From: Halorubrum trapanicum
GTDB taxonomy: Archaea; Halobacteriota; Halobacteria; Halobacteriales; Haloferacaceae
NCBI RefSeq assembly: GCF_017873555.1
Contig: NZ_JAGGKE010000002.1
Location: 1-64,000, forward strand
DNA length: 64,000 nucleotides
Direction of reading: 5' to 3'
In this document: in pieces, positions 33,471 to 43,135 of the stretch
Layout: every line of letters starts with the position of its first letter
Numbering within the stretch: position 1 is the first letter of the stretch
The notes under the pieces: generated by a model
Told to the model about the DNA's origin: nothing
The model's database searches: none
Seen by the model: only the letters and a program-made list of their open reading frames with translations
Translations under genes and position numbers: made by a program

Positions 33471-34387
33471 CGCGACTCACCTCCGGCGCTCGCGCGGCGT
33501 CCGCCGTCGGCGGCGGCGTCCTCGTCGCGGTCGGCGGCGTCGCCTTCGGAATCGGCTCCCGCCGCTTCGGACCCCTCGCGGCCGTACCCGCCGAGGTACG
33601 CCTCCTGAACGGCCTCGTCGCCGCGCACGTCCTCGGGCGGCCCGTCGGCGATCAACTCGCCGCGGTGGAGGACCGCGATCCGGTCGGAGATGTCCATCAC
33701 CACCTCCATGTTGTGCTCGATGAGCATCACCGAGTGGTCCGCGGCCACGTCCTCGATCAGCGCGACGACGTCGTCGACGCCCTCGCTCGACACGCCGGCG
33801 GTCGGCTCGTCGAGCAGGAGGAGGTCGGGGTCGCCGGCGAGCGCGACGCCGATCTCGAGGCTGCGCTTCTCGCCGTGGCTGAGGTTCTCGGTGACGGTCT
33901 CGGCCTCCTCCGCCAGCCCGATCCGTTCGAGGATCCGCGTCGCCTCCGCGTAGTGGTCCTCGAAGTCGGCCACGTTGCGCCACAGCTTCCAGGAGTCGTT
34001 CCCGCGGCTCGCCTGCGCGGCCACCCGGACGTTCTCCAGCACCGACAGCGTCGGGAACAAGTTCGTGATCTGGTACGATCGGTGGATACCAGCCAGCGCC
34101 GTCTCGTCCGGCGAGGCGGCGGTGATGTCGAGCACCGAGTCGGTGCTGCCCGACCCGCCGCCGGCGAGCGCGCGGCGCTCGCCGTCGCCCTCGCCCGGCG
34201 GATCGAACCGGATGCGTCCGTCAGAAGGCTCCAACACGCCCGTGAGCAGGTTGAAGAACGTTGTCTTCCCCGCGCCGTTCGGGCCGATGATCGAGCAAAG
34301 CTCGCCGGTCTCCAACGCGAAGTCGACGCCGTCGACGGCGGTGATGCCGCCGAAGCGCTTCGTGAGCCCCTCGGTCTCCAGCAGCAT
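33467..34387 (-). CDS. livG: Branched-chain amino-acid ABC transporter ATPase LivG
   Basis: 306 residues. Walker A GPNGAGKTTFFNLLTG, signature LSHGEKRSLEIGVAL (the LivG variant of LSGGQ), Walker B LLLLDEPTAGVSSEG and switch His in MLIEHNMEVVMDISD. An insertion after strand 2 (GEGDGERRALAGGGSGSTDS) and a low-complexity acidic tail (SEGDAADRDEDAAADGGRR) are haloarchaeal features. The ATG at 34387 overlaps the stop of the binding-protein gene by one base (TAATG). Confidence 0.94.
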   Translation of the reverse strand: MLLETEGLTKRFGGITAVDGVDFALETGELCSIIGPNGAGKTTFFNLLTGVLEPSDGRIRFDPPGEGDGERRALAGGGSGSTDSVLDITAASPDETALAGIHRSYQITNLFPTLSVLENVRVAAQASRGNDSWKLWRNVADFEDHYAEATRILERIGLAEEAETVTENLSHGEKRSLEIGVALAGDPDLLLLDEPTAGVSSEGVDDVVALIEDVAADHSVMLIEHNMEVVMDISDRIAVLHRGELIADGPPEDVRGDEAVQEAYLGGYGREGSEAAGADSEGDAADRDEDAAADGGRRASAGGESR

Positions 34388-35808
34388 TACAGCGAGCAGG
34401 TCGCGTCCTCTTCGGGCACCATCACGTCCTCGGCGTCGAGCCGCTGCTCCGGCTCGCCGGGCATGATCGGCGCGTCCCAGGTCTCGGCGTACTCGTCGCT
34501 CGTCGGCACCGGCCACGCGACCGTCATCTGCGAGGCCGCCTGGTTGTTGTGTTCCTGGAACGTGTACGCGTCCGCGCCCTTCGGCGTGTCCGCGACGGTC
34601 ATGCCGCGCAGCGCGTCGGCGACGTCGGCGCCGTCGGTCGAGCCGGACTCGCTCACCGCCTGCGAGAGCGCGGAGGCCATCGTGAACGTCCCCGAACTGA
34701 ACAGGTCGGGCACGATGCCGTACGCCTCCGTGTGCATGTCGATGAACGCGTCGTTGATCTCGTTGTCGTACTGGTTCCAGTGGTAGCGCGTGGTGAACGG
34801 GCCGAGTCCGGCGTCTCGGACGTCCTGCGCGGTGAAGTCCTCGCCGAGCGCCGACTCGATCGTCCCGCCGATGAGCTGGGTGGTCAGCAGCGCCGCGAAG
34901 CCGCCGAACACCTGGATGTCGTACGACACCGCGGCCGAGAGGAACTGCGGCAGGGTCGACGCCGTGAAGCCGCCGACGACGCCGGTCGCGCCGTCGGAGA
35001 TCGCCTGCTCGAAGAGCCCGTCGAACTCGGAGTACCCCTGCTCGACGAACCGCGGTTCGAGGACGTCGACGCCCTCGGCCTCCAGCACCTCGGTGTAGTT
35101 GTTCGCGACCCCTTGGCCGAACGCGTTGTCCGACGCGAAGATCGCGACGGTGTCGATGTCGAAGTTCTCGGCGACGTACGTCCCCCCGGCGCGCGCGTCC
35201 ATGGCCGTGTGTTCGCTCGCGCGGAACGCCAGCGGGTGACAGAACTCCTCGCTGACGGTGATGTCGGCGTCGGCGGCGGGACCGATGAGGAACGGCACGT
35301 CGGTCTCGTCGACGACCGTGTCGATTACGCGCCGCGCGCTGTCCGACGACGACGCCCCGAACAGCACGTCGACGTCCTCGTCGACCACGAGGTCGGTCGC
35401 GACGCTCTGGGCCGTGTCCGGGCTGAACCCGGTGTCCTCGACGATAATCTCGTAGGTCGGTCCGCCGTCGGGTTCGACCGTGTACGTCCCCGGCGTGGCC
35501 TCCTCGATCGGGTCGAGGTCGTGTTTGTACGCCAGCCCGGAGTAGAACCCGCGGAGACTGATCTGCCCGTAGTACTGGAGGTCCCCGGAGGTCGGCTGGA
35601 TAGCGCCGATCCGAATTGTCTCGCCGGAGAGGTCGCCGCTCCCGCCGTCCGATCCGTCGCCGCCGCTGCCGTCGGAGCCGTCACCACCGTCCGATCCGTC
35701 GCCGCCGTCTCCGCCGCCGGAACAGCCGGCAAGTCCGGTGAGTCCGGCCGCGCCGACCGCGGCCCCGGTTCCTCGCAGATACGCTCGCCGTGTGTGTTCG
35801 TCTCGCAT
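34387..35808 (-). CDS. livJ: Substrate-binding lipoprotein of the Liv-type ABC transporter
   Basis: 473 residues. The N-terminus has a twin-arginine signal with a lipobox: TRRAYLRGTGAAVGAAGLTG, then LAGC, with the lipidated Cys near residue 29, followed by a Gly/Ser/Asp linker (GGDGGDGSDGGDGSDGSGGD). The mature part is a periplasmic-binding type I fold of the Leu/Ile/Val-BP family (IRIGAIQPTSGDLQYYGQIS, VDVLFGASSSDSARRVIDTV, DGATGVVGGFTASTLPQFLS). The ligand could be branched-chain amino acids, short amides or urea; sequence alone does not decide. It is the first gene of livJGFHM, with the promoter in 35809-35860. Confidence 0.93.
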   Translation of the reverse strand: MRDEHTRRAYLRGTGAAVGAAGLTGLAGCSGGGDGGDGSDGGDGSDGSGGDGSDGGSGDLSGETIRIGAIQPTSGDLQYYGQISLRGFYSGLAYKHDLDPIEEATPGTYTVEPDGGPTYEIIVEDTGFSPDTAQSVATDLVVDEDVDVLFGASSSDSARRVIDTVVDETDVPFLIGPAADADITVSEEFCHPLAFRASEHTAMDARAGGTYVAENFDIDTVAIFASDNAFGQGVANNYTEVLEAEGVDVLEPRFVEQGYSEFDGLFEQAISDGATGVVGGFTASTLPQFLSAAVSYDIQVFGGFAALLTTQLIGGTIESALGEDFTAQDVRDAGLGPFTTRYHWNQYDNEINDAFIDMHTEAYGIVPDLFSSGTFTMASALSQAVSESGSTDGADVADALRGMTVADTPKGADAYTFQEHNNQAASQMTVAWPVPTSDEYAETWDAPIMPGEPEQRLDAEDVMVPEEDATCSL

Positions 35809-35977
35809 ACACTATCCGAGGACGGACACCACCATGAAGGGCCGAGTTAAGATGTTAACTGCCGACGCGAAATCGGTAGACGGCGGCGCAACGGGGCGTC
35901 TCGGCGTCGTTTTCGCGCGTTCGATGCCGTCACCGCCGCGTCAGTGACTTCCCCTTCCGGCGATTTTCGCCCAGCAC

Positions 35978-36679
35978 CTACTCCAGTCCGTCGAGCGCGG
36001 CGACGACGCTGCGGAGCAGCTTCTTCTCGCCGCGGCGCATGTTCTTCGAGACGGCTGCGGTCGAGACGTCGAACTCGTCGGCGAGCGTCGACAGCGTCGC
36101 CTCACGCGGCGACTCGAAGTACCCCGCGTCGGCCGCGGACTCGATGGTGTCGCGCTCGACGTCGGTCAGGTCGCGGCACGCGTCCAGCATCGTCGAGGCC
36201 GCGTTCGCGTTCCGCATGGTGTCGAACAGCGCCTCCATCGAGAGTTCCGACCGGTCCTCGACGACGAACTCGTTGCCTTTCTCGAGGTCGTGAAGCGCCG
36301 CCTCCGTCGTCGCCTCGTCGTCGAACCCGACCTGCCAGCGCTCGGAGCCGTCCTCGATCAGGAACGGGCCCGTGATGTAGCCGCCGTGGTCCGTGATCGT
36401 CGACATCGCGTTCGTCTCCTCGATGACGGTCCGGACGATCGCGGTCCCGTCCTCCTTCGAGAACAGCCGGTACTCGGCCATGTTCTCGTGGTCGCGGAGC
36501 GCCGAGAGCCCCTCGCCGAGCTCGTACCGGTCCGGCGACTCGACGAGCAGCCGCGTCTCCAGCTGTTCCGCCGCCGTGTCCAACTGCCAGTGCATCGCGG
36601 AGAAGGCGACGTCGTGGTCGGCGGAGGTGTCGATGAACGGGCAGTCGAACTGCTCCATATCCATCGTGACGTCGAGCAT
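35978..36679 (-). CDS. Bat-type HTH_10 transcription regulator
   Basis: 233 residues. The last about 60 (LTDVERDTIESAADAGYFES, PREATLSTLADEFDVSTAAV) are the HTH_10 domain named after the bacterioopsin activator; the preceding about 150 residues are the sensor-type domain that usually accompanies it (RYELGEGLSALRDHENMAEY, GGYITGPFLIEDGSERWQVG). The signal sensed is unknown. It lies between livJ (same strand, 170 bp downstream) and the acyl-CoA ligase (55 bp upstream in transcription order), so it could control either; this is inference. Confidence 0.9.
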   Translation of the reverse strand: MLDVTMDMEQFDCPFIDTSADHDVAFSAMHWQLDTAAEQLETRLLVESPDRYELGEGLSALRDHENMAEYRLFSKEDGTAIVRTVIEETNAMSTITDHGGYITGPFLIEDGSERWQVGFDDEATTEAALHDLEKGNEFVVEDRSELSMEALFDTMRNANAASTMLDACRDLTDVERDTIESAADAGYFESPREATLSTLADEFDVSTAAVSKNMRRGEKKLLRSVVAALDGLE

Positions 36680-36734
36680 GCCACCTCCTTATCCCCCGCG
36701 TATATAATGGTTGTTCCTGTAGGATATGCGGCGT

Positions 36735-38345
36735 CTACTCACCGAACCGCTCTTTCAGCGCCGTCCGGTCGATCTTCGAGGGACCCGAGGTCGGCATCTC
36801 GTCGACGAACGCCAGCTCCTTCGGGACCGCGTACCGGGCGACGCGCGAGGCGAGGTGCGACTCCACGTCGTCGAGCGCGAGCGACTCGTCGCCGACGAGT
36901 ATCGCCTTCCCGACCGTCCCCCACCGCTCGCTCGGGACGCCGATCACGACCGCCTCCTCGATTCCGGGGTGGTCGGTGAGCGCGTCCTCGACGCGGGGCG
37001 GGTAGACGTTCTCGCCGCCGGAGACGAACATGTTCTTCTTGCGCCCCTCGATGTGGTAGTACCCGTCCTCGTCGACGCGCGCGAGGTCGCCGGTCGACAC
37101 CCAGTCGCCGAAGGTCGCCGCCGTCTCCGCCGGCTCGTCCCAGTAGCGGTCGGCCGCGGCCGGTCCCGCGAGTTCGAGCTCGCCGACCGTTCCGTCGGGA
37201 ACGGGACCGTCCTCGTCGACGACGCGCGCGTCGACCGCGAGCGCCGGGACACCGACGCTCCCGGTCTTCTCCGGCGGGAAGCCGTCGGGCATCGCGAAGT
37301 TGTTCGGCCCGCACTCGGTGAGTCCGTACCCCTGCGATATCTCGACGCCGCGGTCGCGCCACGCCGCGATGACGCTCTCGCGGCAGGGACCGCCGCCGCT
37401 CTTCACGAACCGGAGCGAGGAGAGGTCGGTGTCGCCCCACTCGTCGTGGCGGGCCATCATCCGCAACACCGCTGGGACCGCGACGAGCGTCGTCGCCGAC
37501 TCGCGCTCGACGTCGCGTAGGACGCGGCCGGGATCGACTTCCGGACTCAGCAGGATGCGCCCGCCCATCTGGAAGAAGGGGACCGTAAGCACGTTCCAGC
37601 CGCCGGTGTGGAACATCGGGAACACCATCGGCGTCACATCGTCCTCGCGGAGCCCCCACGCGGTGATCGTGTTGAACGCGTTCCAGCGGACCGCGCCGTG
37701 GCTGATCACGGTCTCCTTCGGCGTGCCGGTCGACCCCCCGGTGTGCAAGAAGAGGTGCGGGTCCGCGAGCGAGACGTCAGCGGTCTCGACGGGCGAGCCG
37801 TCGACGGGCAGATCCCGCGTGTACGGCCGCCACGCGTCGTCGCCGTCGGTCGGGATCGAACGGACCGCCGGCTCGACGTCGGCCCGCTCTAAGGCGTCGA
37901 TCGCGTCGCCCTCGAACGGCGTCTCGACGAGGAGCAGTTCGGGGTCGACGGTGCCCAACACGGCCGCGAGGTCGCGTTCCGCGAGGCGATGCGAGAGCGG
38001 CGCCAGCACCGCCCCGGTCTTCCCGGTCGCGAAGAACAGGTCGACGAGTTCGACGCGGTTCCGCGAGACGACGGCGACGCGGTCGCCCGTCTCGACCCCG
38101 GCGTCGCGGAGGAAGCGCGCGGTGCGGTTGGCGCGCTCCTCTAACTCCGCGTACGTGTACTCGGCGTTCGCGGCAGTGTCGGTGACCGCGACGCGGTCCG
38201 GCGAGAGGCGAGCGCGGCGGGCGGAGAGCGAGCCGACCCATTCGTAGTCGCGGTCGCCGTGCGGGTGCGGCCGGGGGTCGGTGTCGGACTCGGCTCCGGT
38301 GCCCTCCGTACGGTCGTCGCTCCGCGGGTCGTCTTCGGCCGCCAT
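36735..38345 (-). CDS. AMP-forming acyl-CoA synthetase / ligase
   Basis: 536 residues of the ANL superfamily. It activates a carboxylic acid to its acyl-AMP and then to the CoA thioester. The AMP-binding signature is HTGGSTGTPKETVISHGAV (about 205-223); others are QGYGLTECGPNN, the hinge STGDLARVDEDGYYHIEGRK and the C-terminal catalytic lysine in SGPSKIDRTAL. The substrate is probably a medium- or long-chain or aromatic acid. The start follows the hydrolase stop with one base between, so the two are an operon. Confidence 0.92.
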   Translation of the reverse strand: MAAEDDPRSDDRTEGTGAESDTDPRPHPHGDRDYEWVGSLSARRARLSPDRVAVTDTAANAEYTYAELEERANRTARFLRDAGVETGDRVAVVSRNRVELVDLFFATGKTGAVLAPLSHRLAERDLAAVLGTVDPELLLVETPFEGDAIDALERADVEPAVRSIPTDGDDAWRPYTRDLPVDGSPVETADVSLADPHLFLHTGGSTGTPKETVISHGAVRWNAFNTITAWGLREDDVTPMVFPMFHTGGWNVLTVPFFQMGGRILLSPEVDPGRVLRDVERESATTLVAVPAVLRMMARHDEWGDTDLSSLRFVKSGGGPCRESVIAAWRDRGVEISQGYGLTECGPNNFAMPDGFPPEKTGSVGVPALAVDARVVDEDGPVPDGTVGELELAGPAAADRYWDEPAETAATFGDWVSTGDLARVDEDGYYHIEGRKKNMFVSGGENVYPPRVEDALTDHPGIEEAVVIGVPSERWGTVGKAILVGDESLALDDVESHLASRVARYAVPKELAFVDEMPTSGPSKIDRTALKERFGE

Positions 38346-38346
38346 C

Positions 38347-39153
38347 TCAGGCGACCCCGCCGAGGAACGACCGGACCCGGTCGTTGACGCGCTCGCGCTC
38401 CTCGATGAAGAAGAGGTGCGGTCCCCCCTCGAACAGCTCGACCTCGGCGTGCGGGAGGAGTTCCGCCAGCAGCTCGGCGTTCGCGACCGGAAGCACGCGG
38501 TCCGCCGTCCCGTGGAGGACGAGCGTCGGCACGGACAGGTCGCCGAGCCGGTCGCTCGCGTCGAACGCCGCCACCGCGGCCGCCTGCGCCTCGCGGCCGA
38601 CCGGCGTCGCGTCGCCCGCCAGCCGCCAGTCGACGATCCGGTCGACCAGCTCCGGCTCCCGTTCGTAGAAGCCGTCGGAGACCGCCGGCTCCATCAGGTA
38701 ACGGACCCGCTCGCGGGGGTCGGCGTCCTCGGGCGCGGAGAAGATGTGCTCTTGGACCTCCGGCGGCGTCTGTGCCGCGTCCTCGCCGCCGGGGGAGGTA
38801 CAGAGCAGCGTCAGGGAGGCGACGCGGTCGTCGTCGAGCGCCAGCTCCTGGGCGATCATCCCCCCCATCGACGCGCCGCAGACGTGGACCGCGTCGACGC
38901 CGCGGTCGTCGAGGACCGCGGCCGCGTCGGCCGCCATCTCGCTTATCGTGTACGGTCCCGCCGGGACGTCGGAGTCCCCCGTTCCGCGGTTGTCCGGGCG
39001 GAGGACCTCGTAGTCGTCGGCCAACGCCTCGGCGAGCCACCGCCACATCCACCGACCGTACCCGAGACCTTCGAGCAGCAGCACGGTCGGTCCCGTCGGG
39101 TTCCCGTCGACGGCGTACTCGATCGCCACGCCGTCCCGTGTCACGCTTGGCAT
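38347..39153 (-). CDS. Alpha/beta hydrolase
   Basis: 268 residues. Oxyanion segment LLLEGLGYGRWMWRWLAEAL; nucleophile elbow HVCGASMGGMIAQELAL with Ser near residue 95; acid HGTADRVLPVANA; and catalytic His in FEGGPHLFFIEERERV. The family includes 3-oxoadipate enol-lactonases and esterases of aromatic breakdown. The pairing with an acyl-CoA ligase supports a role in degrading an acid or ester. The ATG at 39153 (MPSVTRDGVAIEYA) is preferred, with an ATG nine codons upstream possible; the much longer frame is a shadow of the divergent ATP-grasp gene. Confidence 0.88.
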   Translation of the reverse strand: MPSVTRDGVAIEYAVDGNPTGPTVLLLEGLGYGRWMWRWLAEALADDYEVLRPDNRGTGDSDVPAGPYTISEMAADAAAVLDDRGVDAVHVCGASMGGMIAQELALDDDRVASLTLLCTSPGGEDAAQTPPEVQEHIFSAPEDADPRERVRYLMEPAVSDGFYEREPELVDRIVDWRLAGDATPVGREAQAAAVAAFDASDRLGDLSVPTLVLHGTADRVLPVANAELLAELLPHAEVELFEGGPHLFFIEERERVNDRVRSFLGGVA

Positions 39154-39270
39154 ACCCGGATCGACCACGCGGTCCTCCATCAACCCGAGCGTTAACGTTT
39201 CAACCTCTCCCGAGACGACCGGACGCGCGCGCCGGAACACACTCAAGTCCCTCCCCGACGACGCCCCCGC

Positions 39271-40581
39271 ATGGACACCGCCAACTTCCTCTTCGTCTCG
39301 GCCGACGCGGCGCTGATAACGGACCTGGCGTGGCAGGTCAGCCGCGAGGGCCACGCCGTGAAGTACTACGTCGAGGCCGAAAGCGACCGAGAGATCGGCG
39401 ACGGGTTCGTCCCGAAGACGGACGACTGGCGCGCCGAGGTCGGCTGGGCCGACGTGATAATCTTCGACGACATCTGGGTCGGCTCCGACGTCGGGACCGG
39501 CGCGCTCGCAGAGGAACTCCGCGAGGAGGGCAAGGCCGTCGTCGGCGGGACGCCGAACACCGACCGCCTCGAGGAGGACCGCGGCTACGCGATGGAGATA
39601 CTCGAAGAGCACGGCGTCAACACCGTCGAACACCACGTCTTCGACAGTTTCGACGCGGGGATCAAACACGTCCAGGAGAACCCCGCGCCGTACGTGATCA
39701 AACCGCTCGGCGAGGTCCAGAACGTCAAGCGCCTGCTGTACGTCGGCAACGAGGACGACGGCGGCGACGTGGTCGACGTGCTTCGGGCGTACAAGAAGGC
39801 GTGGGGCCACCGGATGAAGGGATTCCAGCTCCAGCGGAAGGTCGAGGGCGTCGAAGTCGCGATCTGCGGCTTCTTCGACGGGGACGAGTTCGTCGACCGA
39901 GTCAACTTCAACTTCGAGCACAAGAAGCTGTTTCCGGGGAACATCGGCCCGTCGACCGGTGAGATGGGGACTTCGATGTTCTGGGCCGGACGGAACAGGC
40001 TGTTCCAAGAGACGTTCGGGAAACTCGAAGGCTGGCTCGCCGACGAGGGGTACGTCGGGAGCATCGACATCAACTGTATCGTCAACGAGACCGGGATCTA
40101 TCCGCTGGAGTTCACGCCCCGGTTCGGCTACCCCACCATCGCGCTTCAGGAGGAGTCGATCGAGTCATCCACGGCGGAGTTCTTCTACGACCTCGCGCAC
40201 GGCAACGGTCCCGATCCGGAGGTCCACGGCGGCTACCAGATCGCCGTCAGGGTCGTCCTCCCGCCGTTCCCGTTCGACGACGAGCAGACGTACGACGAGA
40301 ACTCGCGGAACGCGGCGGTCGTCTTCGAGACCGAGAACCGGGACGGAATCCACCTGGAGGACACGAAGCGGGTCGACGGCCAGTGGCGCGTCGCCGGCGG
40401 GAGCGGGATGCCCCTCGTCGTCACCGGAAAGGGCGAGACGATGCAGGCCGCACGCGAGCAGGCGTACGACCGCATCGACGGGGTCGTGATGCCGAACATG
40501 TACTACCGCGACGACATCGGCGAACGCTGGGTCGGAGGCGACGGCGACCGACTACAGTCATGGGGGTATCTCGGCCCGTGA
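39271..40581 (+). CDS. PurD-like ATP-grasp protein
   Basis: 436 residues resembling phosphoribosylamine-glycine ligase in overall layout. The N-terminal domain is MDTANFLFVSADAALITDLA; the ATP-grasp core has PYVIKPLGEVQNVKRLLYVG (nucleotide-binding Lys), FQLQRKVEGVEVAICGFFDG and the metal site YPLEFTPRFGYPTIALQEES (E-F-x-x-R). A C-terminal domain with GIHLEDTKRVDGQWRVAGGS resembles the PurD C-terminal fold. It is divergent enough that ligation of a different amine/acid pair is possible, and a true PurD would be expected elsewhere in the genome. It stands alone on the plus strand. Confidence 0.78.
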   Translation: MDTANFLFVSADAALITDLAWQVSREGHAVKYYVEAESDREIGDGFVPKTDDWRAEVGWADVIIFDDIWVGSDVGTGALAEELREEGKAVVGGTPNTDRLEEDRGYAMEILEEHGVNTVEHHVFDSFDAGIKHVQENPAPYVIKPLGEVQNVKRLLYVGNEDDGGDVVDVLRAYKKAWGHRMKGFQLQRKVEGVEVAICGFFDGDEFVDRVNFNFEHKKLFPGNIGPSTGEMGTSMFWAGRNRLFQETFGKLEGWLADEGYVGSIDINCIVNETGIYPLEFTPRFGYPTIALQEESIESSTAEFFYDLAHGNGPDPEVHGGYQIAVRVVLPPFPFDDEQTYDENSRNAAVVFETENRDGIHLEDTKRVDGQWRVAGGSGMPLVVTGKGETMQAAREQAYDRIDGVVMPNMYYRDDIGERWVGGDGDRLQSWGYLGP

Positions 40582-40700
40582 CGCCGTAGCGAACCAGCCA
40601 CACCGGCGACACCGACAACTCCCGACTCGCGTCGACGACCCCGGCGACGCCGAGCGCTTCTCTCCACGACTTTTTAACGGCCCGGCCCTCTACTCGGGGT

Positions 40701-41267
40701 ATGCCGAAGTACTCGACGGGCGGCGGCGGCGGCGGCGACGACGGCGACGCGTGCGAGCTCTGCGGCCGCGAGACCACGGCCCTCCGGAAGGCGACGGTCG
40801 CCGGCGCGAAGCTGCTCGTGTGTTCGAACTGCCGTCCCCACGACGACGCCGGGAACGCCCCGAGCGACCGGGGCGGACCGAGCGGCGGGTCCCGCGGCGG
40901 GAGTTCGGGCGGAAGCTCGGGCGGCACCGGATCCGGCTCGGGGGCGACCGAGAGCCGGAACAAGGAGCTCGCGCGGAAGCAGGCGAAGATGTACGACTCC
41001 GCCACCGGCGACTCGAAGCGCTGGGAGGAGGAGGGGACGAGCTACGAGTCCGACCGCCTCCCGTACCTCGTCTCCGGCTACGGCGACCTCGTGACCGAGG
41101 CGCGACAGGACGCCGGGCTGACGGTCGAGGAGGTCGCGGCCGAGCTGGAGCTCGACGAGGACGACCTCCTCGCGGTCGAGGACGGCCGGGCCGCGACCGC
41201 GAACGTGGGCGGCTCCGTCGTGCGCGCGCTCGAAGAGCGGTTCGGGATCGACGTCGTCGACGAGTGA
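40701..41267 (+). CDS. Archaeal multiprotein bridging factor 1 (aMBF1)
   Basis: 188 residues. N-terminal zinc ribbon CELCGRE...CSNCRPH (about residues 18-46), a Gly/Ser-rich linker (SGGSRGGSSGGSSGGTGSGS), a basic-acidic segment, then a C-terminal Cro/C1-type helix-turn-helix (LVTEARQDAGLTVEEVAAEL, DEDDLLAVEDGRAA). This is the layout of archaeal MBF1, a transcription or translation-linked factor. A CTTTTTAACGG element at about 40669-40679 gives a leaderless start. The HD gene follows after 64 bp on the same strand. Confidence 0.9.
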   Translation: MPKYSTGGGGGGDDGDACELCGRETTALRKATVAGAKLLVCSNCRPHDDAGNAPSDRGGPSGGSRGGSSGGSSGGTGSGSGATESRNKELARKQAKMYDSATGDSKRWEEEGTSYESDRLPYLVSGYGDLVTEARQDAGLTVEEVAAELELDEDDLLAVEDGRAATANVGGSVVRALEERFGIDVVDE

Positions 41268-41331
41268 CTCGCCGCGCCCGCCCGCCCGTCGAGTCGAAAC
41301 GACCAACTCGGACCGGGGCGACCACCCGCCA

Positions 41332-42534
41332 ATGAAGGCGATCAAGGACAGCGTCCACGGCCACGTCCGGCTCGGCGACCTCGCCGTCGAACTGGTCGAC
41401 ACGCCGGCGTTCCAGCGGCTGCGACACATCAAACAGCTGTCCACGGTCCGGCTCGTCTACCCCTCCGCGAACCACACGCGGTTCGAACACAGCCTCGGCG
41501 TCTACCACCTCGCGCGCAGCGCGATCGAGGGACTCGGCGTCGACGAGGACACGGCGGCGCACGTCCGCGCCGCGGCGATGCTCCACGACGCCGGTCACGG
41601 CCCGTACGGCCACCAGACCGAGGGGATCATCCGGCGCGCGACCGGGCGCGACCACGACGACGTGGAGTGGCTGCTCACCGACGCGGACCGCGGGGTCTGT
41701 CAGGTCCTCGAACGCAACGGGCTCGACCCCGAGCGCGTCGCCGCCCTGATCGACGGCGAGGGGGCCTTGGGACCGCTCGTCTCGGGGGAGCTGGACGTGG
41801 ACCGCATGGACTACCTCGTGCGCGACGCCCACCACACCGGCGTCCCGTACGGCACCGTCGACACCGGCCGGCTCGTCACCGAGCTCCGGCTCGTCGGCGG
41901 CGACGGCGCGGGCGGGGCCGCCGACCTCGTCCTCGACGAGGGGAACGTCGCCACCGCCGAGAGCCTGCTCGTCGCGCGCTCGCTGATGAACGCCGTCGTC
42001 TACCGGCACCACGTCTCCCGGGTCGCGGGCGCGATGCTGGAGCGCGCCTGCGAGCGGTACCTCGACCGCACGGAGACCGACGTCGAGGCGTTCCGCCGGA
42101 TGGCGGACCACGACCTCCTCGTCGAGCTGCGCGACCGCGTCCCGGCGCTCGGCGAGCGCATCGAGCGCCGCGACCTCTACAAGCGGGCGGTCTGGGCCGA
42201 GCTCGACGAGGTGCCGACCGGAACGGTCGACGCCGGGCGCGCGGAGGAGCGCGCCGCCGAACGCGAGATCGCGGAGACCGTCGGTATCGACCGCGACGCG
42301 GTCCTCGTCGACATTCCCTCGCGCCCGGCGCTGAAGGAGTCCGGCTCGGCCGTCGTCGTCGACGGCGTCCCGCAGCGGCTGGAGGACGCCTCGGAGCTGG
42401 TGGCCGGACTCCGCGCCGCCGAGCGCCGCCGCTGGACGCTCGGCGTCTACTGTCCCGCCGAGCACGTCGACGCCGTCGCGACCGCCGCGCGAGATGTGCT
42501 GGGACTGCGCGCGACGGGGCGACCGTCGGCCTGA
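41332..42534 (+). CDS. HD-domain phosphohydrolase, paralogue 1
   Basis: 400 residues. The HD metal-binding motif is present: H in RFEHSLGVYHLA, HD in AAMLHDAGHGPYGHQ and a later D in SGELDVDRMDYLVRDAHHTG, the same order as in SAMHD1/dGTPase-like proteins. The N-terminal part begins MKAIKDSVHGHVRLGDLAVE. dNTP or nucleotide hydrolysis is expected from the family but not proven. It is about as long as and clearly homologous to the gene at 43136-44428, with a divergent universal stress gene between them. Confidence 0.9.
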   Translation: MKAIKDSVHGHVRLGDLAVELVDTPAFQRLRHIKQLSTVRLVYPSANHTRFEHSLGVYHLARSAIEGLGVDEDTAAHVRAAAMLHDAGHGPYGHQTEGIIRRATGRDHDDVEWLLTDADRGVCQVLERNGLDPERVAALIDGEGALGPLVSGELDVDRMDYLVRDAHHTGVPYGTVDTGRLVTELRLVGGDGAGGAADLVLDEGNVATAESLLVARSLMNAVVYRHHVSRVAGAMLERACERYLDRTETDVEAFRRMADHDLLVELRDRVPALGERIERRDLYKRAVWAELDEVPTGTVDAGRAEERAAEREIAETVGIDRDAVLVDIPSRPALKESGSAVVVDGVPQRLEDASELVAGLRAAERRRWTLGVYCPAEHVDAVATAARDVLGLRATGRPSA

Positions 42535-42580
42535 GCGACCTGGTCGGCTTCGCGACCGAACGCCGCGCGTCGGCGCCGCC

Positions 42581-42985
42581 TCACTCCCCGTCCGGTCCCG
42601 GAACCGCCAACACCGGCCGGTCCGCGTTCAACACGAGCGCCTGCGTGGTGCTGCCGAAGACGACCTTCCCGGCCGGGCTCCGCTTGCGGCCCGACACGCA
42701 GATCGCGTCGGCGCCGACGTCGTCCGCGGCCGCGAGCAGCTCGTCGCCGGGGTCGCCGCTGGCCTCGTAGTGGACGCAGTCGACGCCGGCGTCTTCCAGT
42801 ACCTCGCGGGCGCGCCGCACCGTTCCGAGCTGGTGGACCGACGCCCCCTCCGGGTTGTCCCGGAAGACGTGACAGAGGTGCGCGGTCACCTCGTCGGAGG
42901 CTCTCGGCAGGTCCACGACGGCTTCGGCCTGTGCGATCGCGCGCGGCTCGTCGTCGAGACCGATCCCGAGGAGCACGTCGTACAT
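42581..42985 (-). CDS. Universal stress protein (UspA family)
   Basis: 134 residues starting MYDVLLGIGLDDEPRAIAQA at 42985. The C-terminal nucleotide segment is ICVSGRKRSPAGKVVFGSTT, ending ALVLNADRPVLAVPG. A GATTTATG element around 43011-43018 on the minus strand suits the ATG at 42985. It is divergent from the second HD gene and convergent with the first, i.e. inserted between two paralogues. Confidence 0.88.
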   Translation of the reverse strand: MYDVLLGIGLDDEPRAIAQAEAVVDLPRASDEVTAHLCHVFRDNPEGASVHQLGTVRRAREVLEDAGVDCVHYEASGDPGDELLAAADDVGADAICVSGRKRSPAGKVVFGSTTQALVLNADRPVLAVPGPDGE

Positions 42986-43135
42986 ATGCGGCGGTTCGCG
43001 CGGTCGGCACATAAATCGTGCCGCGGATTCGCGGGCGGCGGCAGCGGCTCCGGAATCGACGTCCGCTCTCCCCCGGCCCGTGGCGCCCCGCTCGACACTC
43101 ACAGTCTTTTATCCGGTGCCGCCGAAAGCCGACGC

